Assembly: GCA_008828725.1 (NCBI GenBank)
Contig: MEHQ01000486.1
Location: 34,065-98,064, forward strand
DNA from: Saccharina japonica
Taxonomy: Eukaryota > Sar > Phaeophyceae > Laminariales > Laminariaceae
Reading direction: 5' to 3'
DNA: 64,000 bases
Below, piece by piece: positions 45,470 through 55,506 of this stretch. Made by a program: the position numbers and the translations under genes. Every line of letters begins with the position of its first letter. The stretch's first letter is position 1. Below the pieces are notes generated by a model, which was given only the letters and a program-made list of their open reading frames with translations, was not told the origin of the DNA and did no database searches.

Positions 45470-46510
45470 AAGTATTTCTCCAGCATCGATTAGGCTTCAG
45501 GATTCTTACAGCTCGAGATCCATGAGGACGGTCGACACCTGACGGCGGTTCGAGACGCTGACGGGAAGCTGTACGAGTACGTTCGCTGCGGCTTCGGGTT
45601 GAAGACAGTGCCATCCGCGTTTGCCAACTATGTGGGAGGGCGACTGTTACCAGTCAAGGACAAAGGAATCAAAAACTGGTTGGACGACATCGGCATCCCG
45701 TCGAAAACCATTGAAGATCATTGGGGGCTGCTTCGAGAAACGTTCGAGTGTCTACGGCAAGGACATCTAACCATCAATCTCCAGAAATCACATTTTTGTC
45801 AGTTGGTCATGGAGTTCGTCGGCATGGTCGTGGATAGGCTTGGTACCAGGCCAGCCCCGAGAAAGATTGATGCTATCACGCAGCTGTCAAGACCGAACAC
45901 GGTGAAGGAAGTGCGAGTGCTGTTGGGCATGACAGGGTACTTACGGCACTTCGTACCCCATTATAGCACAGTGGTGGCGCCCATTTCGGACTTGCTGAGA
46001 GGTTCAAGGTTCAGGACCAAGAGAGCGAAGAAAGAGAAAGATCCGTGGGGAGAAAAGCAAGACAAGGCTTTTAATGCGCTTATCGAGGCTTTGTCGTCGC
46101 CACCAATTCTAGCCCTGCCGTTGTGGACAGAGCCGTTCTTGCTTTACACCGATGCCAGTGAGATAGGCGCAGGAGCGTTGCTAACGCAATGCATCGAAAG
46201 GGTGGAGAAGGTGATCGCTTACGGCAGCAAACGGTGGTCGAGAGGGAACTCCAAATGGTCAGCAACAGACCGTGAATTCATGGTGGTCATGTGGGCGGTG
46301 AACAAGTTCCAACCCTATCTTTGGGGGCGGCCTTTCACGCTCATCACGGACTGTTCGGCGTTGATTTGGCTCTTCAAAAGCCAATCCCTCACACCGAAGT
46401 ACCACCGCTGGGATCTGAGGTTGATGGAGCATGACAGGATCTTGAAGTGCAGGCCGGGGACACAACATCAGCTCCCGGACGCCTTGTTGCGGTTACCCAA
46501 CAAGAGCAAC
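45470..46510 (+). pseudogene. Ty3/Gypsy reverse transcriptase-RNase H (5' truncated)
   Basis: The frame begins at KYFSSID, a TAG (45491-45493), then ASGFLQLEI, which is RT motif B interrupted by the stop. It continues through GFGLKTVPSAFANYVG, the palm NWLDDIGIPS (Asp codons at 45683-45688), then FVGMVVDRLGTRPAPRKI and the connection (VLLGMTGYLRHFVPHYS). RNase H follows with all acidic residues visible: LLYTDASEIGAGA, ATDREFMVVMWAV, LITDCSALIW and QLPDALLRLP. The RT finger region upstream of motif B is missing, so there is an internal deletion. The order RT-RH-INT identifies the Ty3/Gypsy class. Confidence 0.9.
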
Positions 46511-46738
46511 GTGATCGAGGATTTCGACGACTCTTTTCCAGGAGACGATTCGTTGCCAAACGTTAACAAAGGGCCGCATGGGCCAGTGCTCGACGGCGTA
46601 CACCTCGAAACCTTAATAGCGGGAGATGTGGACGAAACTAAAACTCAAAGTCTTGTAGTGCTGGCAGCCGTCGCATTCACACCCGCAGATCCATCGGAGA
46701 CAGACACTCAACAGGCCGAGCTTGTTATTGCACGGGAG

Positions 46739-47620
46739 CTTCCAGTGGTGATCATGTTCGACTGTGGGGGGGGAGGCAGCATCCTTGCATCGGAGGGGTT
46801 GATGGCGGTCAGAGGAGCGGTAGACCAGGACTGGATAGCACTAGAATGCATCAGAGCAAACGGACTGGACAACGGTGCGAAGCTACTTAGGGTGACAACA
46901 GGGTCGCAGGAATGCCTAAGCATATTGAGAGAGGTAAAACTCAACTTCGTGGTCGGTGACGCCTGTAGGAGGTTTGAAGGGGTGCGAGATAAGGAAGGAG
47001 TACGCGAAGCAAGTAGCTCAGCTCAAGCTGCCATCGCCTCAGACGCGCGAGTTTTATTACTCGGATGTTTGGGCAACCTTCTGCAAACGACGGAATGGAA
47101 CGACGAGATTCTCCCCGCTTTGGAACGAGAGTCATACATCGTGGACAAGGCGGAGATATTGGCGAGCTAAGCAGGGATTCCGTGGAGGAGGAAACGGACA
47201 TTTGTGGTAGGAATCAAGGGAGGCCTTGCCTCGAAGGATAAGCTAACCGGTTGGAAGCGGAGGTTGGAGAAGGTAAAGCAACAAGTTCAGGAATTGGAGG
47301 AATTTCTGGGACGAAGAGGCGCACACTTCTTGAAGAGAGGTATCGGAGAGCGAGCGATTTATTCGTTCAATGAACCCATCATCTCCTTGAACTGTGTTCA
47401 CATCATGGGGGAAAAGCTAACCGTAGGGTATGCCGCACACCCAGCGGATGCAGTACACCTTGAAGAAACTGAGGAGTTGCACTTCAACGACTACGCCAAG
47501 ATCGCCACAGCACTACGTGATCCCGCAGACGGTCAGTCAAAACGCAGCAGCGAACGTCATCGCAGATTTCACGTCTCCTCCAATGCTACGAGCAGTGTTA
47601 GTTGAACTAGCTGCTCAAGG
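46739..47620 (+). pseudogene. C5-cytosine DNA methyltransferase domain inside the Ty3 pol
   Basis: In frame with RNase H, the motifs of a C5-cytosine methyltransferase occur in order. SAM-binding motif I is IMFDCGGGGSILASEGL and motif II is GAVDQDWIALECIRANG. A motif IV-like VVGDACRRFEG has Cys at 46964-46966. A motif VI-like stretch is VLLLGCLGNLLQ (the ENV triad is not preserved), followed by EILPALERESYIVDKAEIL. After an in-frame TAA (47168-47170) motif VIII reads GIPWRRKRTFVVGIKGG. The target-recognition segment has RAIYSFNEPIISL, and motif X follows after a +1 shift near 47505 (QNAAANVIADFTSPPMLRAVL). Such enzymes methylate cytosine in DNA using S-adenosylmethionine. Retrotransposons with captured cytosine methyltransferases are reported from some algae and protists. 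The stop, shift and lost ENV make this copy inactive. Confidence 0.8.
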
Positions 47621-48090
47621 CTTACTGGGAAAACCGGTGCCAGAAGTCGTGGAACTGGAAGGATTGGCCTGCATGGTGTTTGAAGATTTTCTCGCAGCAG
47701 CAGAAGTCTTTGGGGTTACGAGAGCGGTCACGAGATCGCAGACGAAAGCCACCTTCCAGGAACCGGAGGTTGTCTGGGAGGCAGAACCGCCGTTACCTGA
47801 CGAGGAGGAGATGGAGAATGCACCGACGCAGGCAATCACTACTACTGAGCTACCAGTGGAAGTTGATCGCCCACGCAAACGCAGGGGACAGAGAGAGCCC
47901 ATCCCGAAACCGAAACGGCAACGAGAGCCTTTGGAGGAATCACCGAAGGACACAAGCACCCGTTCAAGCGGATCAGGGAAAGAGGCCAAGGGGTCCCAGC
48001 GGTCAGAGCCGTCCATGCTGGAAAAGGTGACAGCTATTCCCCAGGATACGCCACAACTGATGCAGAGGCAGTGCGAAGATATGGTACTTG
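47621..48090 (+). other. Ty3 pol linker between methyltransferase and integrase
   Basis: An open frame of low complexity continues from the methyltransferase: RAVTRSQTKATF, then Pro/Glu/Arg/Lys-rich sequence (RPRKRRGQREPIPKPKRQRE) and a Ser-rich stretch. No domain is recognised. It probably joins the two enzymes and may carry nuclear-localisation-like basic clusters. Confidence 0.5.
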
Positions 48091-49505
48091 GCGGCATTCG
48101 GAAAGAACTCCAGGAAGTGGAAAACCGAGGAGCAGGAGGTGGCGAATATGTGATGGACGACAGCGACCTCTTGTGGGCAGCACCTCTGGGAAAGGTTCCA
48201 CGACTTGCTGTTCCCCAATCTCTCGTTCCAGAGATTTTGGCGCTGGCACACAGCACCTATGGGCCTCTAGGGACGGCGAGAACTACAGGCTTGGTTAGTC
48301 GTCGGTATTGCTGGCCCACCCTCATCAGGGGCGTGAGAGACTACATCGTCTCGTGTGGGTACAGGCGTCGCAAGCTATCAGCGAGTCAACGGGTTGCCAT
48401 GCTACCGGCGAGGTTTCTGCGACCCAGGGAGGTACTCGAAGTCGACATCCAGGACGTGGGGGTGAAGTCCGACGCAGGCAACAAAGTTCTACTGGTGGCA
48501 GTCGACAAAGCTAGCAAGTTCTTGTTCGCCTTCCCGCTCCTCACGAAAGAAGCACTAGGAGTAGCGAAGAAACTGCTCGAAATGATGCTTACTTTTGGGC
48601 TACCGCTGAAGGTTCGCAGTGATCCGGGATCCGAGTTCACGGCAGAGGTGATGTAACACTTATACAAGTGGTTGAACGTGACCATCGCCTATGGGCCTGC
48701 CGACCATCCTCGTACGCAGGGGACGGTGGAGAGACCAGGGGGGTGGCTACACGAAGCACTAGGAGAACAGTGCAAGACGTGGCCTCGCAGATGGGACGAG
48801 TACGTGCAGCCGGCACTGTGGATCCATCGTACCACTCCGGACCTGAGCTGGCCGGGGAAGCCAACTCCCTTCCGTCTTTTCTTCGGTCGTGATGCGCGCA
48901 CGCAACTTGATTCTACGCACCCCCAGATCGATGGTGGTGATTTCAGAGGCGGGATGCACAGTTACGTGGCCGACAAACGTCAAGCGTACAAGGAGGTACG
49001 GGATGTACGGGAGGCTCTATTGAAAAGACATGATGACATGCAGAAAAGTCGTGAGAGTCGGAATGCTGAAATCGGTCGGACCTCGGTAGGAACCCGTGTT
49101 GTTGTCGGAGACAAGGTGCTGGTGAAAGAGGCGGAATCTGTGATGGCAAAGGAGGGGATACATCATAAACTAGCTCACGAGCACTGCACCGGACCTTAGG
49201 AGGTGGCTGAAGTTGTCTTACCAGGACTCAGCTACATCGTCACGATGAATGGGCGAGGGATTCGCCGACCGAGGGCGTCAGCAGCGAACATCAAGATGTT
49301 CCACTTACGTACGGACAGCCTCCGTCACGACTTCGAGGACGAGTTTGCCCACCTGGCATGGGGAGTTGACTTCGGACTTGTGGAGCCGTCGACCGTAGCG
49401 TCGCCTATGTATACCCTAATACACAGAGACGCTATGATGGGTCAGGGCAACGCTTGGAAGTGACGATACAAGGGACGATTCGTGGATGGCACGGAGTCGC
49501 AGTGA
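48091..49505 (+). pseudogene. Ty3/Gypsy integrase with several stops
   Basis: The zinc-binding N domain is degenerate. HSTYGPLGTART keeps the first His but has Pro at the second, and SCGYRRRK has one Cys of the expected pair. The DDE core is complete: first Asp in LEVDIQDVG, second in VRSDPGSEF, Glu in QGTVERPGGW. A TAA at 48654-48656 splits the core. The frame continues with WLNVTIAYGPADHPR, then TAG (49197-49199) inside CTGP.EVAEVV, and TGA at 49461-49463 and 49503-49505. Integrase inserts the DNA copy into the genome. With four stops this copy cannot do so. Confidence 0.88.
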
Positions 49506-49832
49506 CTGTCCGAAGAGGAGGCGCGAGACAGTTTCACCCCCTTACAGCTAAACATTTTCCATGCAGTATGGGAGACGTATCACGGAGCGGAGTGTCGGGC
49601 AAGGCGGACTTCGATGCTAACACGGAAGGGAAGAGAGGGGACGCATGCTACGATGGAGGTGCACCATGTTTTTTTCTGAGCTCCTCACTCAAGGAGCGTC
49701 ATACCTCACCGAACATATGTTTTTGGAGGAAAATAAAGTGCTGCCGGATGAAAAATATCATGACCGAAGTATACTCTGAAACATTATTCGTCACAAAAAT
49801 GAAAGTCCGACGAGTTTGGGTTAAGGAGCCCG

Positions 49833-50123
49833 ATGGTTCAGAAAACGATTGATCCAAAAAGTGCTACCTCTACCGTAGCACGCGTGATCGACCGTGAACA
49901 TGCGTTGAAACAACACGACGTGGGCACCGTGATCTGGAGGGAATTCACGAACGCTGAAGGAAACAAGAAGCGTCACCTTTCAAAGATCTTCGACTACAAG
50001 TCACCGTACTGGCGGGTTCGGTACGCAGACGGAGGTTGGGAGGAACTCAACAACCGCGAGATCCTGAAAGCTAGAAAAACCGGAAATCCGCAATCCGGTT
50101 CCTCGAAAGCTCGAGGGACGTGA
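49833..50123 (+). CDS. Tudor/chromo-like module at the Ty3 C terminus
   Basis: The same frame as integrase, after a ~330 base degenerate stretch. VIWREFTNAEGNKKRHLSKI is followed by FDYKSPYWRVRYADGGWEEL, a small beta-barrel pattern with conserved Trp, Tyr and acidic residues. Similar modules occur at the C terminus of algal and oomycete Ty3 elements, by my recollection of the family, and may direct integration to chromatin. It ends with TGA. It could be read as a PWWP/Tudor-like or chromo-shadow-like fold; structure prediction would decide. Confidence 0.5.
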   Translation: MVQKTIDPKSATSTVARVIDREHALKQHDVGTVIWREFTNAEGNKKRHLSKIFDYKSPYWRVRYADGGWEELNNREILKARKTGNPQSGSSKARGT

Positions 50124-50669
50124 AGTGGAGTTCGATGGAAAACGGGAGAAGACGATAGCCGAAGATCGACTACCGAACAGGATCAAGACCTCGGCCTATC
50201 CGGGTTAACAGAAAAAAGCCGGGAAGTGGTGGATAAGGGGCTTTCAGCTGGTGCGCTTGATGAGAAATTCTTGCAAGTCCAGCAGTACCGATCTGGGACC
50301 CAATGCGGGAAAGCGCAAGGCCCAAGGTCCCTACCCCCGGGGTGACGCCTTTCCATTAAAATTGTAGACGCCACTCATTCGAGCCTCACGGCAATCGAAA
50401 CACGACCAAGTGTGGGAAAAAGCCCTCACTCTTAGTCCAGTGTGTCCGCAACCCGGTTAGCACGGTATTCTTAGGAAACCGTGCTGGGGGGGTGTTGCGG
50501 CGGATCAACGCACGTAACGTAAAATACGTACGTAAGCGGAATGATTCCAAGGATTGTACAACTCCAGTCAGTCCAGAAGGCTCCGCTCTTCGGTAGTCCA
50601 AAAACCGAAAACACACAAAACCAATTCAGAGGGAAAAACGGAAGAGAACTTGAGCGTGCGTGACGGTGA
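50124..50669. other. Possible 3' region or LTR of the Ty3 element
   Basis: Downstream of the last pol frame. A 3' LTR is expected here, but no matching copy was recognised upstream of 44543. No gene is seen. Confidence 0.3.
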
Positions 50670-51264
50670 ACCGAGACTAGAGGTAGGACCCTGATTTCAA
50701 TTACCCGGGTACCCGGCGGGTATACCCGCCAGGCTCCTACCCGTTTGACGGGTAGGGTCCGAGCTCATTACCCGCGGGTAGTCGAAGCCTTCAGGGTAAT
50801 TGCGTCGTCGGGAACCGGGTACCCGGGTACCCGCGGGTTTTCGGGTACCCGCGGGTAATTGGTGTTCCCGGTCAATTATGCCTGCACAACCTCTTGAGGA
50901 AACCCCTTCAAAACACAAAATCGCAATGCCCAACCACCAAAACCATCAACTTGCTACACTCAACGCTGAAGGGGACGCACACGGCACACGGCAGTATGGC
51001 GGCCCCTACACGAAAACCAAGTAAACATATCCACACTAATTTCAAGACATTGTTTTCATACTAAAATCAATATATGTGTTTTAAAGAGTCCCACAAAATT
51101 GGAAAAAAGTGGATCTCCAGAACTTCGGTCACAATCGAAATCGACCTATTACTTGGGGAGATAGCCGTTTCTACACTAATTTCAAGATGAAAAGCTCAGA
51201 CGTTTATACAAAATAAAAAATAAAAAACGGGAAAGGGCCACTGCTGCACGTATTATACGTACGT

Positions 51265-51480
51265 GATAAACAAAGGCTCCGCATCGATGCCGGCACTTGT
51301 TTTGTCCTCTCTACGTACGCGCTGCTATTTTCTGGACTGCTGCTGCTGTTGCTGCTGTAGATGGGTTATATACCACTCTTACTACTACGACTGCTCTACT
51401 ACTGCTGTACGTACTGCTGTGGTGCTGTATACTGATTTCACACTACTGTTGTTGTAGTGGGTGGGTGGATCCGCTTTGTA
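51265..51480 (+). repeat. Internal repeat shared with 58085-58300 (inverted)
   Basis: GGCTCCGCATCGATGCCGGCA, TGTTTTGTCC, a CTGCTGCTG run, ATGGGTT.TATA and GTGGGTGGGTGGAT occur in the same order as in the reverse complement of 58085-58300. The inverted copy is followed, as here, by the GC-rich CGCCCGCCGTCGCCCTTGT block. Confidence 0.7.
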
Positions 51481-51724
51481 TTTTTTTGTCGGCTTGTACA
51501 AGGGCGCTGCGTGGATGCCGGCATATATATATAATGTGTCAACAACTTACCTGATCTATCTGCAAATTGCGTTATGGGGTGTGGATCGTGGCCCAGTTAA
51601 TATTTGATAAGTTTGTTTTTGTCCGCTATACTGGCCCCGCCCTGGCGTGTAGTTCGGGGTACCACTTCGTACATTATTGTTTAGCATTGCTGGACACGTC
51701 GTCCGGTAAGACTGGTGTTAACCT

Positions 51725-52135
51725 GAACCATATCCGTCGCACCCGCCGCCGCTGGGTCGACCGCGCACCCACGGCCGCTCGGTCGACTGCGGCGGCCTCG
51801 GGCCGCCCTCGTCGGTCGCCCGCCGCTGCCGTTCGCTCGGTCGCTCGCCCGCCGTCGCCCTTGTTTTCATTATTATCACTACTTTCCGATGTGATATGCG
51901 ATATGTAGCGGATCGGAAAATATGCACTGCAGTCTTCTAATAAGTGGGAGACCGTGAACCGTCGATCGCCCGCCGTTGCCGCTCGCTCGGTCGCTCGCCC
52001 GCCGTCGCCCTTCTTTTCATTATTATCACTACTTTCCGATGTGATATGCGATACGTAGCGGATCGGAAAATATGCACTGCAGTCTTGTAATAAGTGGGAG
52101 ACCGTGAACCGTCGCCGCCATACGTGATACATATT
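51725..52135 (+). repeat. GC-rich block with a 150-bp tandem duplication
   Basis: 51725-51864 resembles the 3' end of the 1.66 kb repeat (CGCCCGCCGTCGCCCTTGT). From about 51836 a 150-bp unit containing TTATTATCACTACTTTCCG is repeated twice (reference points 51868 and 52018). It lies within the hAT-like element. Confidence 0.8.
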
Positions 52136-52521
52136 GTTTTGGTTTTTTCGTGCATTCAAACCCATCATAACACGCCGGCGCAATGGAGCAATACACGAGG
52201 AGGCACCTTTAGGCGGCTTGCTCATCGAAGTAACAATCAAAACTGTTCGTACATATCGTTTCGGTTATAGAACAGTAGTACGGTAGTAGTACGCATATCT
52301 TCCACTCAAATTAATTTATCGTGGCACTGAAACAGGGAGCAAAACCTAAAAATAAATGCCGGGTAACCGCCGGCTACTCGTCGGGTACCCGCCGGGTACC
52401 CGTTTTCCCGGGTACCCGTCAAAATGCCATTACCCGGCGGGTAGGGTAGGGTCCGGGCTCCAAAATTTGGCCGGTACCCATTTCTGGCGGGTACCCGGAG
52501 GGTCCTACCTCTAACCGAGAC

Positions 52522-52834
52522 TGAGTACTCCGATCGTAACAGTAAGGCATTGGTGATGGTTTCATACGGAGATCTGTTGTGTAGCGCTAGAGCTTGGAGG
52601 AGGATTGCTTGAAGCGAGATTAGAATGCGCAGGCAGAAGACTGGCCTTTACAGGAAGCTGTTGGAAGAAGGAGGCAGACCAACCTGAAAGCGTCCACGGA
52701 AGGAAACGAACAAGAAGTGGTGAGAGTGTGGGAACAGGGGATTGAATACCGCAGTGCGTGCGTCTTTAATGGCTCTCATCCTTCGTTACGTTGCCTTAAA
52801 CATACACTTACTTGATGTATGTCACACACTCTCT
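52522..52834. other. No gene seen
   Basis: Right flank of the hAT-like insertion. No feature could be supported. Confidence 0.45.
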
Positions 52835-53640
52835 ACTTGAGTATTGATATGACTTGAGAACGCCCAAGACGAGTTTCAAAACACACCAAATAACATGATT
52901 AAAGTGAGAGATTTTCAACCACACAAAAAACGCAAACAATGTTGCCAATCATTATGTGGATAGTCTACTCGTACAGCTTCCAAAAACAAATAAATGCGAT
53001 TTGACTGCCTCAAACATATTTTCGCTTTATTTCAGTGTGCACTCCAGGTAGCTTTAACGCATAATGCTTGAAATCACATTGTTTGTTTCGAATGTTCGTT
53101 GCAAGCACCCCCCCCTAAACCGACGAATACCTCACACATTGGGCAAAGTGCCGAACAGGACGTTGCACAATTTAGGTGCATTATAATACGTTGCGGCACG
53201 TTGTGCCCGCCTCCCCAAGGTACTGAGGTTGTGGTTTCTTGACAACGTCCCGCAACGTAGGTAAATCCACCTGCCCGCAACGAACCCAAATGGCCACCTG
53301 GGAAGCACAACCACAATATCGTGCTTGTTTTTGCTTATATTAGCTATAATGGAGATTAACACAGTATACTAAACGTCATACAGAATACGTGTATGATTTT
53401 TAGAATGCCCTTAGTAAACTCTATACAAACAAAAAGGGTGTGTGTTTTAGTGTCGATATATTCGTATGGGTTCTATTCTGGCGATACTGGTATTCTGTAT
53501 AAATGTATAGATGTAGGTTTTAGTATAAACACACTAAACGCCATACAAACGAAATAAGCAACTAACAGTTGCTTAATCAAGCAACGTTTTTACCAAGTAA
53601 GCAATAATCAAAGCAACCCCTTTATTTCATTGCTTATCAA
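52835..53640. repeat. Composite repeat related to 13207-13640 and to the fold-back loop
   Basis: 52835-53265 is an inverted copy of 13207-13640. 53287-53630 is a direct copy of the loop of the fold-back element (36215-36566), including AGCTATAATGGAG and CTTAATCAAGCAACGTTTTT. The two parts meet near GCCACCTG. The block thus links two repeat families that are apart elsewhere. Confidence 0.75.
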
Positions 53641-54007
53641 CACTACTCCACCCTTTCGAACAACCAGGCGCCCACACGCACACAGACACCTCCGTCTCGG
53701 TTTTGCCCGCCACCGAAAGATCCCGATTCATGAGGGGAAGATCCCGGCGCAAGAGTTGTTGGCGGCATAGTGAAATGTGGTACATATTCAGGCTGCTACG
53801 GTATATATATGACCCAACGATTTATCCATAAAACACACCCAAACAACACGCGTACGGCCAAGGCGTATCGTTTCGAGGACGCGTCTTGTTAAACAACTGA
53901 CCTCACTACGGCTCCGAAATGAGTGTTTAGTACCCATTTCGACGTCAATATGGCTCCGAAACGAGTGTTTAATTTGTGCATTTGTTTTTGCATTTAGGGC
54001 CGGCTGA
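53641..54007. other. No gene seen
   Basis: A two-copy phrase GGCTCCGAAA.GAGTGTTTA occurs near 53910 and 53950. No gene or RNA could be supported. Confidence 0.5.
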
Positions 54008-54505
54008 GGGAGGAGGGGGGGGGGGCGTATTCATGTCGTGCACGGCCGTACTCGTATGACCATAGACCCTCGCACCCCTACAATGCCGGGACGGAGCGCG
54101 TTGGGTTTTCACCAACCAGGCAGACATTGCTTGCACCAAGCGCGAAGCGCCGTGAGGTATTGGGCGATTCGCATGGAGGGCGAGCTGCATCCTGCTAAGA
54201 ACCGCCTCTGAGGCGGACTTGCATATGGACGACAGCTTCAATGAGTTAATTTAATTTCTGGTGTGGCCACTTCCGGAGACAGCAATGGGTTTTACTATGT
54301 AACTGCCTCGCGGACGCCTTACCATATTAACACTACGTGATACGACCATTCCCCTTGTGCGGAACAAAGGTTCTCCACCCCGCACAAATGATCTACTCGA
54401 CCGCCAGCTTTGGTGACCGCCAAAAAAAACGGCACCCTGGTTGTCTAGCTCATGCAGCGAGTGGCGTGTTTTACAGCGTCGTTGCCAACCGACGCCAACC
54501 CGACC
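54008..54505 (-). repeat. ~500 bp dispersed repeat, copy 2
   Basis: Inverted full-length copy of 4858-5360. Ends at a G run, as copy 1 does at a C run. Substitutions relative to copy 1 within the shared 84-codon frame are nearly all amino-acid changing. Confidence 0.8.
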
Positions 54506-55080
54506 TATAAATATGTCATATATTTATAGGGGGGGGGGGTAGTGTGGATCTCGGGATGTTGTTTTGGAAATGGTCATTTGGGGGTATACCCCATGGTTTC
54601 ACGGCCATTTGGGGGTAGGGTCAACATGCGCACGCGGAACGCGCTCCCACGGGCCCAAACAGACCTCAAACGCCATTCCGAAGCACTGGCGAGATGCCCG
54701 AAGCCCATGCCAAGCACACACACAATTCTGTTTTTTTCAGGCACGTCCTTCGGCCTAACGAGACGGCGGCGCACGAGGGAGCAAACGAAGTCCCCCTTTT
54801 GACCACATCTTGGGGGGGCATAACCCCACGTACCTACTAAATGTATCTACTCCCCCCGATTGACCAATTATTTCATCCCGTTTGACAGAAACCATACCCC
54901 CTTTCGACCATCTGCGACAGCCTCAAAAACGATTACAAGCAGTACGTATCCACGTCACAGCCCAACAGCCCGAATAGATCACAGGGCGGAACATCCAGAG
55001 CTTGCGATTAGTCGGGATCGTTTGCCTCCCAAGAAATACATCTCAGCACAACCATACAAATCAAGTATTTAACGACGATA
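54506..55080. other. No gene seen
   Basis: It has a repeated GGCCATTTGGGGGTA / GGTCATTTGGGGGTA phrase near 54570-54620. No coding evidence. Confidence 0.45.
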
Positions 55081-55506
55081 TGAAGATATCGGCTCTTCTG
55101 AGAAAATATGACGGTGATGGGGGAATCAGGACACATACGTGTATGCTCGGCGTATGTATCGTTGGTTGATATGTGCTTGGTGCTTGGTGCTTGGTTGCTG
55201 GGTGTGATCCTAGTGATCTGTACTCATACACACCAGCCGGCCGACGGGGGTAGATACGTTGGGGACAGAAGGAAAGCACCTCTCAAGAAGCCTAACGAAC
55301 GTTCGTTGCGCCTGATGCCGCTCGTGTACAAAGACCCCTCCCGTCCAACAGCCCAACACCCAGAATCCATGATCCAGAGCACCCAGGAACTAAGCACCAA
55401 GCACCAAGCACCCAGCAACTCACGACCCATATGCCGAGCATACACGTACGTATCTGTTCTGATTCCCCTATCACCGTCATGTTTTTTCAGAAGAGCCGAT
55501 ATCTTC
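55081..55506. mobile_element. MITE of 426 bp with ~120 bp inverted arms and TA target duplication
   Basis: Termini TGAAGATATCGGCTCTTCTG and the matching complement (ending 55506) are flanked by TA on both sides. Arms extend about 120 bp each and include a GTGCTTGGTGCTTGGTGCTT triple. The TA duplication suggests Tc1/mariner-type mobilisation. No transposase is encoded. Confidence 0.75.

Larger units (their letters stand above)
44543..50123 (+). mobile_element. Ty3/Gypsy-type retrotransposon carrying a DNA methyltransferase (decayed)
   Basis: Order Gag-like, RT, RNase H, C5-methyltransferase, linker, integrase, Tudor/chromo-like module, all on the plus strand. LTRs, primer-binding site and polypurine tract could not be identified by eye, and no protease was found. 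The listed span is the coding part only. Numerous stops and at least one frameshift are described under the parts. Confidence 0.85.
50678..52513. mobile_element. Non-autonomous hAT-like element, 1.84 kb, 8-bp target duplication
   Basis: Perfect 15-bp inverted termini TAGAGGTAGGACCCT / AGGGTCCTACCTCTA are flanked on both sides by ACCGAGAC (50670-50677 and 52514-52521). An 8-bp duplication and a TARNG-type terminus are hallmarks of hAT transposons. Subterminal regions are full of GGGTACCCG and CGGGTACCCG palindromes (50700-50865, 52365-52500). No transposase frame remains. The interior holds nested repeats also found at 57868-58300. It inserted just downstream of the Ty3 element coding region. 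Confidence 0.9.

Noticed and set aside
15650-49505. Reassignment of TAA/TAG to glutamine, since several in-frame stops sit at Gln-compatible positions
   Set aside because: Gag-like and pol frames hold dozens of CAA/CAG codons with no TAR over hundreds of residues. At least one TAG (49197) and one TGA (49461) sit where Trp is expected. Decay under the standard code explains the data better.
43200-50670. LTRs of the Ty3 element
   Set aside because: No pair of long direct repeats flanking the coding region was recognised by eye. A self-alignment is needed before annotating LTRs.
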